A stretch of DNA of 64,000 nucleotides, taken from Paraburkholderia ferrariae NBRC 106233 (GTDB taxonomy: Bacteria; Pseudomonadota; Gammaproteobacteria; Burkholderiales; Burkholderiaceae). The stretch covers positions 1-64,000 of the forward strand of contig NZ_BAYB01000042.1 in the NCBI RefSeq assembly GCF_000685035.1, read 5' to 3'. The translations under genes were made by a program, and so were the position numbers. Position 1 is the stretch's first letter. Each line of letters begins with the position of its first letter. The notes under the pieces were generated by a model, which was not told the origin of the DNA, made no database searches, and was given only the letters and a program-made list of their open reading frames with translations. Of the stretch, positions 29,389 through 38,515 are shown piece after piece.

Positions 29389-32300
29389 AAGCCAACGCTG
29401 TCCTCGCGTTTCTTGTTGTCGTTGAGCTTTTCGCCATCGGCCGTGCCGTCTCCACCCGTGAGCTTGTCCCACGTCTTCTTGGCGGTGTCCTTGATGTCGC
29501 GGCCTTCCATGTCCTCGACCACACCCATCGGGTTGGCACGCCCTTCGCCGACCTTCTTATCCGGGCTGGCCCAGGCGTTGACGTTCTCATCGAAGGCTCC
29601 AGCGCGAGCCGGGATGCTGGTCTTGTTGTCCGGGTTCAGGTTGCCCTCCACCGCACCACGAGCATCGCTGCCGACAGCAGGCAGGCCGGTGTGAACATCG
29701 AGCGCGCCGGCACCGGTAAAGCCGGTCTGGCGTACCTTCTTCTTGTGCTTGCTGTCGATGTCGTCCTTGATATCACCCTGCTCGTGCTGAGCCAGGTTGT
29801 GCAGCTCGGATTTCGTCGTCGGCATGTGGCCGCCATCGAAGGTCTGGCCGTTGAGCGTTGAAGCCTTGGCCACCATGCCCTTCTCTGCGGCGAAGTCCTG
29901 CACCTGCCTCATGATCGTGGGCGTCTCCTGGCTGTAGAAGCGCATGGCGCTCATGCCATTCCGCGCCGCGACCTGGGACATGAATTCCGGGTCGGCCATG
30001 AGGTCGTGATGCACCGAGAAGGAATTGCTCTCGCCTCGGCTGGCCCGATTGCCCACGCCGTTCTCGTTGCGCTCCACGGCGTCGTTGACCCTGGAGTGTT
30101 CGTCCACGTTGCTGCGTGCTGCCTCGCGGCCGTGGCGGTTGGTCTGCGCGGACTGTTCGCCCTGCTGGTTGTGAACAGTGCGGGAACCCGATTCCTGGAA
30201 GCTGGTAGTGAGCCGGGTCGATTCGTCTGTTGTATGAGCTTGATCGGTACTCTTGTCGCGTGAGTGAGCTGCCGAGTAGTTCTTGGCCGAGTCGAACCCA
30301 AGGCGAGCGCCGATAGCCATGCCACCGCCCTTTCCAGGCGCAGCTCCACCACGGGCGTTACGGTAGTTGCCCAAAGCCTTGTCGATTTCGGCCTGGGATG
30401 CGCCCGCGTTCTTCATGGAGTCGGCGATGCGCTTTTCTTCCTTCGGATCGACGCCGGCACCGCCACCACCGCCAGGCAAGGCAGAGCCTCCACCGCCGAC
30501 TGCGCCAGTGTTCCCGCCACCGACACCAAGGCCCATTGCTAGGTTGTCGCTTGCCCCAGCCGTGGTGTTGAAGTGGGAGGCCGTCCGCGTCCCGCTATGC
30601 AGGCCTTGGCCCTTGTCCGTCGATCCACCGTGGCTACCTTGCACAGAAACGGCGTTCTCCGTGCTATGCCCTTGGTTGCGGCCGCGCGTATTGTCATGAC
30701 CGACCACATCCGTGTACGAGCTGGCATCGCTGTGGCGATTGGAAACGGCGGTGCCCTTCCCTGCGATGTCCGTCTCGTGCGCTTCCTGCGTGCGCTGACT
30801 GTCCAGCCGGTTGTCGGTGGAAATCGAGGTCATCAGCCGGTTGTGCATCGCCTCCAGTGCCGCCGATCCGTTGCTGGCCAAGCGTGCCACGCCGCCGCTG
30901 GACGTGCCGATAGCGGCACCGCCACCTTCGAGCCCGAGGTTGTAGTCCATCTTGTGCATGGACGTGGTGTTGACCGAGTGGGTGTCGATACCGGCCTGGC
31001 CCATGCTCACATTGCCGGCCGCCCAAGCAGAGCCCGCAGCCGCACCGGCAGACGTGAAGCCAGTGATGGCCTTGTCGGCAAGGGACATGAAACCACCCTG
31101 CCCCATCTTGATGATCGCGCCGGCCATGAACGGCACCAGGACAACCATGTAACCGATCACCGCCTGCTCATCGACAATCGTCGCGCTGAAAGCGTCCGAA
31201 AGCTGGAAGGGCACGCCAGGAGCAAGCCCAAGCGCGTTCGCCTTGTGCTTCAGGTACATCAGCGACAGATGGTTGATGACCGCGAACAGAACCGGCCACA
31301 TGCCGATCCAGGCGAGCGACATCATGTAGCCCCCCAGCACCTTCTTGGCCCCGTCTGAAGTCATCACGACCATCAGGATGACGATCACCGGGAACATGGC
31401 GTACAGAATCGCCTCGATCCAGTTGCGCATGTGGGGGATGACTTCTTGGCCCAGCAGACTCATCACCGAGTTCGAGGTATTCGCTTGCGCCGCAGCCTGG
31501 CCCTCGGCCGCAAGCGCGGTCACTTCCGCGACCTGTGCCGGGTCGTTGAGCATGGAGGGAAGGCTGGTGCCAGCCTGCCGCCACATGTTGTTGAACATGC
31601 CTTGCTTGAGGGCGTCGGATGCACTCTGCGAGCTTTGCAGCAGCCAGTCGTAGGACGTGGAAACGGCATTCAGATACATGCTCTGGGCGAGTGCGTCCGA
31701 TTGGGCCAGCGGGAATGCCTGCTTCCCGTAGAAGGTCTGAGCTGCCTGCACGGCAGCATCAATCCTGGTCTTCAGGATCACGCCCGTGTTTTGGCAGGTG
31801 TCGGTGGTCGGGTTCGCGCTGATCGTGTTGTAGGTGACGAAGCGCGCCGGACTAGTCTGCGTCAGGATGGTGTTCCAGACATCGGTGCCGCCAGTGATTT
31901 GCGCGCCGCTAACTTGGCCATCCTTGATGTCATACAGGGTGCATTCCTTTATGAACTGCAAGAGGTCAGCGCGCAGGCCGGGGTCTTGGATTTCCGCGTT
32001 GTTGACTTGCTTGAGGATGCGGTGGCCAAAGCCCACATCGCCTTGCTCAAGGCCCAACGTGTCGGGCACGCCGAAAGCCGTTTCGTACTGCTGTGTAATG
32101 AAGCCGAAGGTCATGTTGACCGTTTGCCCGATCACAGCCATCGCAAAGGGCACGTTGGCTACCACACGAGGCGGCTGGAGGTTGGTCTTGTCGGTCAGCG
32201 TCACGCGCGCGATCGGCATGTTCAGCAGCGTGACAAAGATCAGCGCCTGGAAGAACCAGGTCGCCATTTCGAGCTGCTTGCCGCCGAGGTAGGCGAACAT

Positions 32301-32438
32301 GCCGATGCCGATGGCGAAGATGAAGACCATCTTCAGCAGCCCGGCGAAGCCTGCGCCAGCCATCATCGCGGCGACCGCGTTGAAGACGTAGTAGAGCGTT
32401 TCGACGTTCCAGTACGTTGAGATAGTTACGTCCATCAT
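29385..32438 (-). CDS. traG: TraG, mating-pair stabilisation and pilus assembly protein
   Basis: 1017 residues (F TraG is 938). The N-terminal third has several membrane helices (YVFNAVAAMMAGAGFAGLLKMVFIFAIGIGMFAYLGGK; AILYAMFPVIVILMVVM; AVIGYMVVLVPFMAGAII) and matches the TraG_N domain. The C-terminal half is hydrophilic, Ser/Gly/His-rich. TraG sits in the inner membrane, is needed for F-pilus assembly, and its periplasmic part meets recipient exclusion protein TraS. Last gene of the leftward transfer operon, 12 bp after traH. Confidence 0.92.
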   Translation of the reverse strand: MMDVTISTYWNVETLYYVFNAVAAMMAGAGFAGLLKMVFIFAIGIGMFAYLGGKQLEMATWFFQALIFVTLLNMPIARVTLTDKTNLQPPRVVANVPFAMAVIGQTVNMTFGFITQQYETAFGVPDTLGLEQGDVGFGHRILKQVNNAEIQDPGLRADLLQFIKECTLYDIKDGQVSGAQITGGTDVWNTILTQTSPARFVTYNTISANPTTDTCQNTGVILKTRIDAAVQAAQTFYGKQAFPLAQSDALAQSMYLNAVSTSYDWLLQSSQSASDALKQGMFNNMWRQAGTSLPSMLNDPAQVAEVTALAAEGQAAAQANTSNSVMSLLGQEVIPHMRNWIEAILYAMFPVIVILMVVMTSDGAKKVLGGYMMSLAWIGMWPVLFAVINHLSLMYLKHKANALGLAPGVPFQLSDAFSATIVDEQAVIGYMVVLVPFMAGAIIKMGQGGFMSLADKAITGFTSAGAAAGSAWAAGNVSMGQAGIDTHSVNTTSMHKMDYNLGLEGGGAAIGTSSGGVARLASNGSAALEAMHNRLMTSISTDNRLDSQRTQEAHETDIAGKGTAVSNRHSDASSYTDVVGHDNTRGRNQGHSTENAVSVQGSHGGSTDKGQGLHSGTRTASHFNTTAGASDNLAMGLGVGGGNTGAVGGGGSALPGGGGGAGVDPKEEKRIADSMKNAGASQAEIDKALGNYRNARGGAAPGKGGGMAIGARLGFDSAKNYSAAHSRDKSTDQAHTTDESTRLTTSFQESGSRTVHNQQGEQSAQTNRHGREAARSNVDEHSRVNDAVERNENGVGNRASRGESNSFSVHHDLMADPEFMSQVAARNGMSAMRFYSQETPTIMRQVQDFAAEKGMVAKASTLNGQTFDGGHMPTTKSELHNLAQHEQGDIKDDIDSKHKKKVRQTGFTGAGALDVHTGLPAVGSDARGAVEGNLNPDNKTSIPARAGAFDENVNAWASPDKKVGEGRANPMGVVEDMEGRDIKDTAKKTWDKLTGGDGTADGEKLNDNKKREDSVGF

Positions 32439-32450
32439 GGGCGTGGCTCC

Positions 32451-33875
32451 TTATCGCAGGCTGCGGCCAAAGGTGAGCGAGCTGCGCAGAGTCGGCGACA
32501 GGTTGGCGCTCAGGGAACGCTCCATGAACTGGACTTCTTGCACCATGTTGAAGGTGCTCATGGTCTGCGTGTAGGCGGTGGACATCTGCTGACGGGCCTG
32601 AGTCTTGACCTTCTCAGCAGCCTCCAGAATGACCTTGATCTGGTCGGACATGACGCCACTTGCCGCCACCGTTTGGTACTTCACCAGCGCGGCCACCAAG
32701 TCGCTCACGGCGCTACGGATGTAGACCTCTGCGTACTTGGCCGCGATCAGGTCTTGGTAGCGGTTAATCATGGCGTCGGCCAGCCCGGTGTTATTCGATG
32801 CCGTGCCGACCGCCACCATCTTGTAGACAGGCAGATCGGTGACGTTGATGAAGTTCAGAACGTCATTCAGGTTGTCGTGGGGCTGACGGGCAGCGATCTT
32901 GTCGGCGATGGCCCACAGCTTTGTCCGCACCATCGCACGGAAGCTCAGCACGTTGCCGTTGTCGCCGATGTTCCCTTGGTAGGGGTTCAGGCAGTCGGTG
33001 GTGTCGTCGCAGCGCCAGATAGGGAAGTCGAGGTTTGGCGATGCGTCTTGCTTGCCGACAAGCTGCTCAAGCGAAATATCCAGTGCGGGCAGGATGATCG
33101 GCGTCGGCGGGGTGCCGGCATTGTTGTTGGTAGGGAAAATTGCTGTTCCGACCATCGACATGATGACCATCCGGTATTCGTCGTCGATGCCATTGAGCTT
33201 CTTCAGCGCCTTCCACACCACGTTACCGGTGGGCATGGCGTCCTTGGCTACCGGGTTGCTGCTCGCCACCTGATTCATCGTGTCGTTGGCCTTCGGCTCG
33301 TTGTTCATCACGTTTGACCAGGCATCCGAGATGTCGCTGAACAGGTTGGTGTTCACGCCGAAGTTCTTGGCCGCGTCCTGCTTGCCGCGCGTCCACGAAT
33401 CCGGCACCGAGGCATTCACGATGCCCTTGGCGGTTTCGCAGGAGTCGATGTTTTGGCGGTTGATCTGCTGGGCCGTCGCCTGGAGCGCCTGCATCACGTT
33501 GTCGCAGGTCGGGCACAGGTTCTGGATGGCCAGCTTGAATCCGTAGCCCAGCGCATTCGAGCCGATGTTGCGCAGCATGGCCACGAACTGCTCTTTGTTG
33601 ATGAACGAGAAGCCGCCCATGAACAGGTCAATGCCGCCGCAGCCGGCATTCCAGCTCGGCGGCGTGACGGTGGCCAGGTTGTAGGTCTTGTGCGGCATCC
33701 GCATGAACAGACTGCCCCCGGTGTAGAGGTTCATCGTCTGGCCTTGCAGGATGGCCGGGTTGGTGACGTTGCCCTGGGCGTTCACCGAGTCGAAAAGCTG
33801 TTGCATTGACATGGCGGACGAATTGGTAGCGACAGCGACGGCCAAGGCGAAAACAGAGAGGCGTTTGAGCAGCAT
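32451..33875 (-). CDS. traH: TraH, F-type pilus assembly protein
   Basis: 474 residues (F TraH 458) with signal peptide ending NSSAMS. YTGGSLFMRMPHKTYNLATVTPPSWNAGCGGIDLFMGGFSFINKEQFVAMLRNIGSNALGYGFKLAIQNLCPTCD is diagnostic for TraH. It is an outer-membrane-associated protein that forms a complex with TraF, TraU, TraW, TrbI and TrbC to retract and stabilise the pilus. Confidence 0.96.
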   Translation of the reverse strand: MLLKRLSVFALAVAVATNSSAMSMQQLFDSVNAQGNVTNPAILQGQTMNLYTGGSLFMRMPHKTYNLATVTPPSWNAGCGGIDLFMGGFSFINKEQFVAMLRNIGSNALGYGFKLAIQNLCPTCDNVMQALQATAQQINRQNIDSCETAKGIVNASVPDSWTRGKQDAAKNFGVNTNLFSDISDAWSNVMNNEPKANDTMNQVASSNPVAKDAMPTGNVVWKALKKLNGIDDEYRMVIMSMVGTAIFPTNNNAGTPPTPIILPALDISLEQLVGKQDASPNLDFPIWRCDDTTDCLNPYQGNIGDNGNVLSFRAMVRTKLWAIADKIAARQPHDNLNDVLNFINVTDLPVYKMVAVGTASNNTGLADAMINRYQDLIAAKYAEVYIRSAVSDLVAALVKYQTVAASGVMSDQIKVILEAAEKVKTQARQQMSTAYTQTMSTFNMVQEVQFMERSLSANLSPTLRSSLTFGRSLR

Positions 33876-33886
33876 GTCGGTTCTCC

Positions 33887-34687
33887 TTAGAAGTTCTGGC
33901 CAGGCTGGGTGCCAGTCAGGACAAAGATGCGGTTGATAATTTCGGTGAGCGCCATCTGGCCGAAGCCGATGGGTGCGTGGTCGCCCGTGGTCTTGGAGCC
34001 GATGAACAGGGCCGGCACCCGCTCAACACCCCAGGCCTGCGCTTGGCTGCGGCCATCGGTGAACTGCGGGTACTCCGGCAGCAGGCCCGCGCCGTCCACC
34101 GACACGGCCAGCACCTCGATGCCGTACTTCTCGGACATGCTGCGCAGCACCGGGGCCATCGCGTGGCAGTACGGGCAGTCAGACCGGAAGAAGAAGATCA
34201 AGCCGTGCTCCTTGGCCAGCGTCTTCAAGTGCTGTTCCTCGTTGACCTCGCGCTGCGCGTCGTAGGTCTTGATCGCCGTGTTGTTGGTCGGACGCTTGAG
34301 CGAGTAGTCCAGCTCGGGGTTCTGCCAGACCACCCGCCGCCAGTTGTCGGCGAAGACCGCCCCCTTTTCCTGCGTGAGCTGCCACAGCTCCAGGTAGTTC
34401 TTCAGGTTGGCGTCGGTGGGGTTCATCACGGCCACGTCCTCGCGGCGCTTCAGCTCTTGGCGCATCTGCTCGGCCGTCTTGATTTCCCTCAGAGAGAGCG
34501 GACGCGGCGCGGAGGCCTGCGGCGCCGGCGGGGCCACCTGACGCTGCGGCTGCTGTGCGTCCTCGTCGCAGTACCAATTCGGCTTGCTCGTGTCGCACCT
34601 CCAGATCGAGGGGTAGTCGAGTGGGCTATCGGCCCAGGCCGCCGTGCAGGCCAGCGCGACGGAAAGCGTCAGTAGGAAGCGCTTCAT
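33887..34687 (-). CDS. traF: TraF, thioredoxin-like pilus assembly protein
   Basis: 266 residues with signal peptide. The N-terminal half matches the TraF region (FADNWRRVVWQNPELDYSLKRPTNNTAIKTYDAQ), the C-terminal half is a thioredoxin fold with FFRSDCPYCHAMAPVL. F TraF lacks the active CxxC, while other family members keep it; here CPYC is intact, so it may have oxidoreductase activity. Four bases overlap the upstream gene. Confidence 0.94.
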   Translation of the reverse strand: MKRFLLTLSVALACTAAWADSPLDYPSIWRCDTSKPNWYCDEDAQQPQRQVAPPAPQASAPRPLSLREIKTAEQMRQELKRREDVAVMNPTDANLKNYLELWQLTQEKGAVFADNWRRVVWQNPELDYSLKRPTNNTAIKTYDAQREVNEEQHLKTLAKEHGLIFFFRSDCPYCHAMAPVLRSMSEKYGIEVLAVSVDGAGLLPEYPQFTDGRSQAQAWGVERVPALFIGSKTTGDHAPIGFGQMALTEIINRIFVLTGTQPGQNF

Positions 34688-35052
34688 TGGGCTTCCTCCA
34701 GCGAGTCAGGCGCGCGGCCGTCGAGGCAGTAATTGATCTGCGTCTTCAGCAGCGCGTCCGTCATGCCGTGCGTGGACTGCACCTGCTTCTTCGTGTAGTT
34801 CACTGACAGGCGCGCGCAGCCCTTTTGCTTGTAGCGCTTCTCCACCGTGGCGCTGACCAGCAGCGAGCCGTTGCTGCGAAACTGGTCGCTGAACTTCTTG
34901 GCGATGTCGCCGGTCATGACGCCGGACGCGCTACCGGTGCGGATCGCCTCCACCATCAGGTCGTGCGCGTTGTTGTAGATGCCGTCCGCGAGACTTTCGC
35001 GCGCGAAAGTTGCAAGCAGCAGGACAGCGGCAAAGTAGGTGGTCTTCTTCAT
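34684..35052 (-). CDS. Secreted hypothetical protein within the tra operon, 122 aa
   Basis: Signal peptide MKKTTYFAAVLLLATFARESLADG, in which palindrome copy 6 writes FARES. The mature protein has two Cys (KGCARLSV, QINYCLDG). It occupies the slot of F trbE/traF-region accessory genes between traN and traF. No family recognised. Confidence 0.6.
   Translation of the reverse strand: MKKTTYFAAVLLLATFARESLADGIYNNAHDLMVEAIRTGSASGVMTGDIAKKFSDQFRSNGSLLVSATVEKRYKQKGCARLSVNYTKKQVQSTHGMTDALLKTQINYCLDGRAPDSLEEAQ
34994..35009. repeat. Dispersed palindrome copy 6
   Basis: Perfect copy inside the signal-peptide codons of the 34684-35052 gene. Confidence 0.8.
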
Positions 35053-35053
35053 G

Positions 35054-36358
35054 TCATTGCCCGTAGTAACTTTTGACCTTGTTCTGCACAGTCGAATTGA
35101 TCTGGCTGTTCAGAGAGGCGTTGTTGACGCTATCGACGTTGAGCGAAGCGATGAACTCGCTGAAGTCCATCGCAGCAAAGTTGAGCGCCTGAAGCTGGGC
35201 TTGGTTGAAACCGCCACACTGGTTGGCCGGAAGGCCAAGCTGCGCCCTGCCCTGTCGATTGACGATCTTGGCCAGGATGGAGTTGAAGCAGCATTGCTGT
35301 TGCTTGATCTCCGTGCAGACGTTGATGATCGGAATCTTGTGGGAGCAATAGCTGCCCACATACACGCACAGGTTCTGGCCTTTCTTCATCATCAGGGTCT
35401 GCTCGTTCGGGTCACAGCTCAGCCACTCCATCACCATTTGGATGGCGATAGAGATTGCGAAGCTGTAAGGGTCGAAGCCGACGAACTGGAAGCCATCGGC
35501 CATCGAGAAACTGAACTGGAAGCCATAGGCCCCGAAGGTGCTACTGCTGCCCAGGCCACCGGCCCAGTCGTTCATCGAAGTCAGCCCCTTGTCGATCAGC
35601 GAAATGTCGGTATTGCCGTAGAGGGCGTCATAGACGTACTGCGAGCCCGCTCTGATGCCGTCCTTGCCGACCTGGCCGACCACGGCTGCACCGCCGCTCA
35701 TGCCCGCCGAAAGTAGCGCATGGTTGGTGTAGGCCCCGCCGCCGCCAGCCGATTTGCAGCAGCTCTTGAGTTCCGTACCGCCCAGCACCTTGATCGAGCA
35801 TTCTTCGAGGTAGCCCTTGAAGATTTCCACCTTGTTGGGATCAACGCCATAGATGCCGGCTTGGCGCGTGACTTCGACCATCGCGGCCGCCTGGCCAAAG
35901 TCCTTGTCCTGGGGCGACGAGGTGTCGTAGCACCCGCTGCCATCGTTGTTGCAGAAAGACGTGTCGCACACGGTCTTCTGAGTCGAGGTGGCGGGCTTAT
36001 CCGGGCAACTGAAGGTGAAGCTCGCATTGACGCACTTGCCGGTGGCGTCGGTGGACAGGCAGGTGTTGCCGATCTGGCCGCAGCCCTTGTCGCGCAGCGG
36101 CTGGCAGGTGTCGATGGAGCTACTGTCTTCGCAGGTGAAGCTGGCTTGGTACTGCCAGCAGTCGGCATTCACGCGCACGGCCCCTTGCGGCAGCGGCTGG
36201 CCGTTGATGCAGGCCAGGATGCCGTTGATCTGCTTGCAGGGCGTGGCGTCAAGGCACACGTCTGCTTGGGTCTGCACGCAGCTCTTGGGGCCGTAGGTGA
36301 TGTCGGCCCAGGCGTTGGCGGTCAGGAGGCAGGTGATGGCGAAAAGGATGCGCTTCAT
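35054..36358 (-). CDS. traN: TraN, C-terminal half as a separate exported protein
   Basis: 434 residues with its own signal peptide (MKRILFAITCLLTANAWAD) and about thirty Cys. SCVQTQADVCLDATPCKQINGILACINGQPLP...VNADCWQYQASFTCEDS matches the conserved Cys-rich region in the second half of TraN, followed by LEECSIKVLGGTELKSCCKS and CSHKIPIINVCTEIKQQQCCFNSILAKIVNRQGRAQLG. TraN is the outer-membrane adhesin that stabilises mating pairs by gripping recipient porins. The N-terminal half is in the preceding gene, nine bases away. Confidence 0.88.
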   Translation of the reverse strand: MKRILFAITCLLTANAWADITYGPKSCVQTQADVCLDATPCKQINGILACINGQPLPQGAVRVNADCWQYQASFTCEDSSSIDTCQPLRDKGCGQIGNTCLSTDATGKCVNASFTFSCPDKPATSTQKTVCDTSFCNNDGSGCYDTSSPQDKDFGQAAAMVEVTRQAGIYGVDPNKVEIFKGYLEECSIKVLGGTELKSCCKSAGGGGAYTNHALLSAGMSGGAAVVGQVGKDGIRAGSQYVYDALYGNTDISLIDKGLTSMNDWAGGLGSSSTFGAYGFQFSFSMADGFQFVGFDPYSFAISIAIQMVMEWLSCDPNEQTLMMKKGQNLCVYVGSYCSHKIPIINVCTEIKQQQCCFNSILAKIVNRQGRAQLGLPANQCGGFNQAQLQALNFAAMDFSEFIASLNVDSVNNASLNSQINSTVQNKVKSYYGQ

Positions 36359-36367
36359 GTTGTCTCC

Positions 36368-37735
36368 TTACTGCGTTGCGCCGCGAGCTGCCGCGCAGCC
36401 GTCATTCCACGGCGTGTTGCAGGTCGGAGCCACGTTGTAGATTTGCCCGGTCACGGTCACGTTGCCGCAAGCGCCACCCCAATAGCCGGTGCCCCAATAG
36501 ACTTGAATGGTGTTGGTGCCTGTTTGGAGAGGCATCTGGGATGAGACGCTTCCTCCCCAGGTGCCACTACCCTCGTGCCGATTCATCAGGAATTTGCCTT
36601 CTGCATTGCAGAAGAAGCCCATCACGTTGTAGGGCGTGTAGTTCGCCGGTGGGGAACAAGACCCGCTATCAGGATCGCAATAACTGAATTGGCTTTGTGA
36701 GGTAGGCGAATAGCCGCCAGGGCAGAAATCCAGCAGCTTGGTGTTCGCATAGAACTGCTGGTAGTTCGGCTGGCTGGCCGTGCAGTTGCCGTCCCAATCG
36801 TAGGCCGTGCAAGTAGTACCCACTTGCTCAGTCCATGAATATCCAACCTGGAATGCCTTGGTTGTTTGAGGGAAGTAGCTGCCGCTGTAATAAGGCCCCG
36901 CGTTCGGGTATCCGGCGAACACTGCATAACCATTCACACCAATGGCCGCCGCGTCATCAAGGTTAGACAGGTTGATGGTTATGTAGCCACCCTGCCCAAC
37001 GGTATCCAGGTTGAAGTTAATTTGCGCCGAACCCTCCGCACCCCCGGTACAGTTGGGAAGGCTGACGATGTAGTTGTAAAGACCGGCCGTTCCGGTGGGT
37101 GTTATGGACAACGAGGGAAATATGCCGGTCTGAGATGTAGAACTCGATGAAATTGGGCTTCCCGTATAGGCACACTGCGGAATCAGCGTCTTCTGACAAG
37201 TGAAGCTCTGCGTCACCACGGACTGCTCGCAGCTCTCGGTCTTGTACGTAGCCGGCGTCGTCACTGTCTCCACATGGCACTGCTGATTGCTGGAGCCCGG
37301 CGTCGAACCGGGGTTCTTGATGGTGTTCGCCGATCCTGTCAGCAGCGGGTCGTTCTTCTTGTCGATGATGAACTTCGGCCGGATGCTCGGGTTCTTGGCT
37401 AGGAAGTTGACGGCATCGCATTCCTGCTGCGCCATCGCATTAGGCGACACGCTGTTTTGGCAGGCAGCGAGCTTCGAGTTGCCTGCCGCGCCGAGGTTGC
37501 CGTGACCGTTGGCGAAGCTCGCCGACTGCGGCGCGTTGGTCGTGAAGTTGGGGAGGTTCTGGCTCCCCGTGTTGGTATTCACCTTTCCTGCCGCAGAGTC
37601 CTTGCCACTCTGCCCGAAGGTCTTGCCAGCCTGGAAGGCGTCTGCCGGCGTCTGGATCGGCGGATCGGCAAAAGCCAGGGTGGACATGGCGGCCAGGCCG
37701 CCCAATGCGATTGCGGTGGTCAGGTTCTTCATCAA
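36368..37735 (-). CDS. traN: TraN-like N-terminal half with variable tip domain
   Basis: 455 residues with signal peptide. DAFQAGKTFGQSGKDSAAG and ACQNSVSPNAMAQQECDAVNFL, then CHVETVTTPATYKTESCEQSVVTQSFTCQKTLIPQC, match TraN N-termini. A Ser/Thr/Gly/Tyr-rich domain follows (about 190-440) at the place where TraN carries its species-specific tip, before CNTPWNDGC. The protein stops there, where a single-chain TraN would continue. Base composition of the tip domain is more AT-rich than the rest, suggesting exchange of this part. Confidence 0.8.
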   Translation of the reverse strand: MMKNLTTAIALGGLAAMSTLAFADPPIQTPADAFQAGKTFGQSGKDSAAGKVNTNTGSQNLPNFTTNAPQSASFANGHGNLGAAGNSKLAACQNSVSPNAMAQQECDAVNFLAKNPSIRPKFIIDKKNDPLLTGSANTIKNPGSTPGSSNQQCHVETVTTPATYKTESCEQSVVTQSFTCQKTLIPQCAYTGSPISSSSTSQTGIFPSLSITPTGTAGLYNYIVSLPNCTGGAEGSAQINFNLDTVGQGGYITINLSNLDDAAAIGVNGYAVFAGYPNAGPYYSGSYFPQTTKAFQVGYSWTEQVGTTCTAYDWDGNCTASQPNYQQFYANTKLLDFCPGGYSPTSQSQFSYCDPDSGSCSPPANYTPYNVMGFFCNAEGKFLMNRHEGSGTWGGSVSSQMPLQTGTNTIQVYWGTGYWGGACGNVTVTGQIYNVAPTCNTPWNDGCAAARGATQ

Positions 37736-38505
37736 CGGCCCCTCAGTTGACGTGCGTAGCGTTGAGCCAGCTCGGTGAAACGGCGGTCGTGCTGCGCGAT
37801 TTCATCCAGCGCGTAGTCGAGGCTCACATCCCCGGCGACGGCGGCGTAGGTGTCCGGCAGCGCGCAGCCTTCGCTGTCGAGCTGGTCAATGGCCTCGGGC
37901 TTGGTCAGCACCGTGACGGGCACGGACTTGACCTTGTATTTGGCGAAGGCGTTGGGATTGACCACCACGTTCCCGCGCTTCTCGCCCAGGTCTTTGATGG
38001 CGAAGGCGGTTGCCTTCCACGAGTTGTCCTTGAACCCGTTGAGCACCACGGTGCCCCCGAGTCGGCTCACCTGCGCCACGATGCGCTTGAGCGATTCAGG
38101 CGGCATGGTGAAGCTCACGAACACCATCAGGTCATCGGTGCGGCGAGCGTCTGCGCGCTGCTCGTAGCGCTTGGCCAGCGCCTGGATGTCCACGTTGGAG
38201 ACTTCCGGCGTGGGCACGTTGGGAAAGACGTTCTTGGCGTTCTTCGTGGCCGGGTTGTTCGGATCGAACATGGCCTTGCGTTCGGCCTCGATGCGCTTCA
38301 TTTCGCCCTGCACGGCGGCACTGGATGGCAGCGCCGGGGCCTTGGCCTTGGTCGCCGGATTGTTCGGGTCGAACATCGCTTTGCGTTCGGCCTCGATGCG
38401 GCGCTGTTCCTGTTCGAGCTGGGACGCGGTTGGCGTCGTCACGTCAGCCCAAGCGTGGGACAGCAGGGATGCCAGTACGGTGGCAGCGAGAATGCGGGTC
38501 TTCAT
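37732..38505 (-). CDS. trbC: TrbC, F-type pilus assembly protein
   Basis: 257 residues with signal peptide MKTRILAATVLASLLSHAWAD. The TrbC_Ftype core is LMVFVSFTMPPESLKRIVAQVSRLGGTVVLNGF and VVVNPNAFAKYKVKSVPVTVL. Upstream of it an 18-residue segment (RIEAERKAMFDPNNPATK) is present twice, about 38 residues apart. The protein is periplasmic and partners with TraW. Overlaps the traN-like gene by four bases. Confidence 0.93.
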   Translation of the reverse strand: MKTRILAATVLASLLSHAWADVTTPTASQLEQEQRRIEAERKAMFDPNNPATKAKAPALPSSAAVQGEMKRIEAERKAMFDPNNPATKNAKNVFPNVPTPEVSNVDIQALAKRYEQRADARRTDDLMVFVSFTMPPESLKRIVAQVSRLGGTVVLNGFKDNSWKATAFAIKDLGEKRGNVVVNPNAFAKYKVKSVPVTVLTKPEAIDQLDSEGCALPDTYAAVAGDVSLDYALDEIAQHDRRFTELAQRYARQLRGR

Positions 38506-38515
38506 CGGTGCCCCC

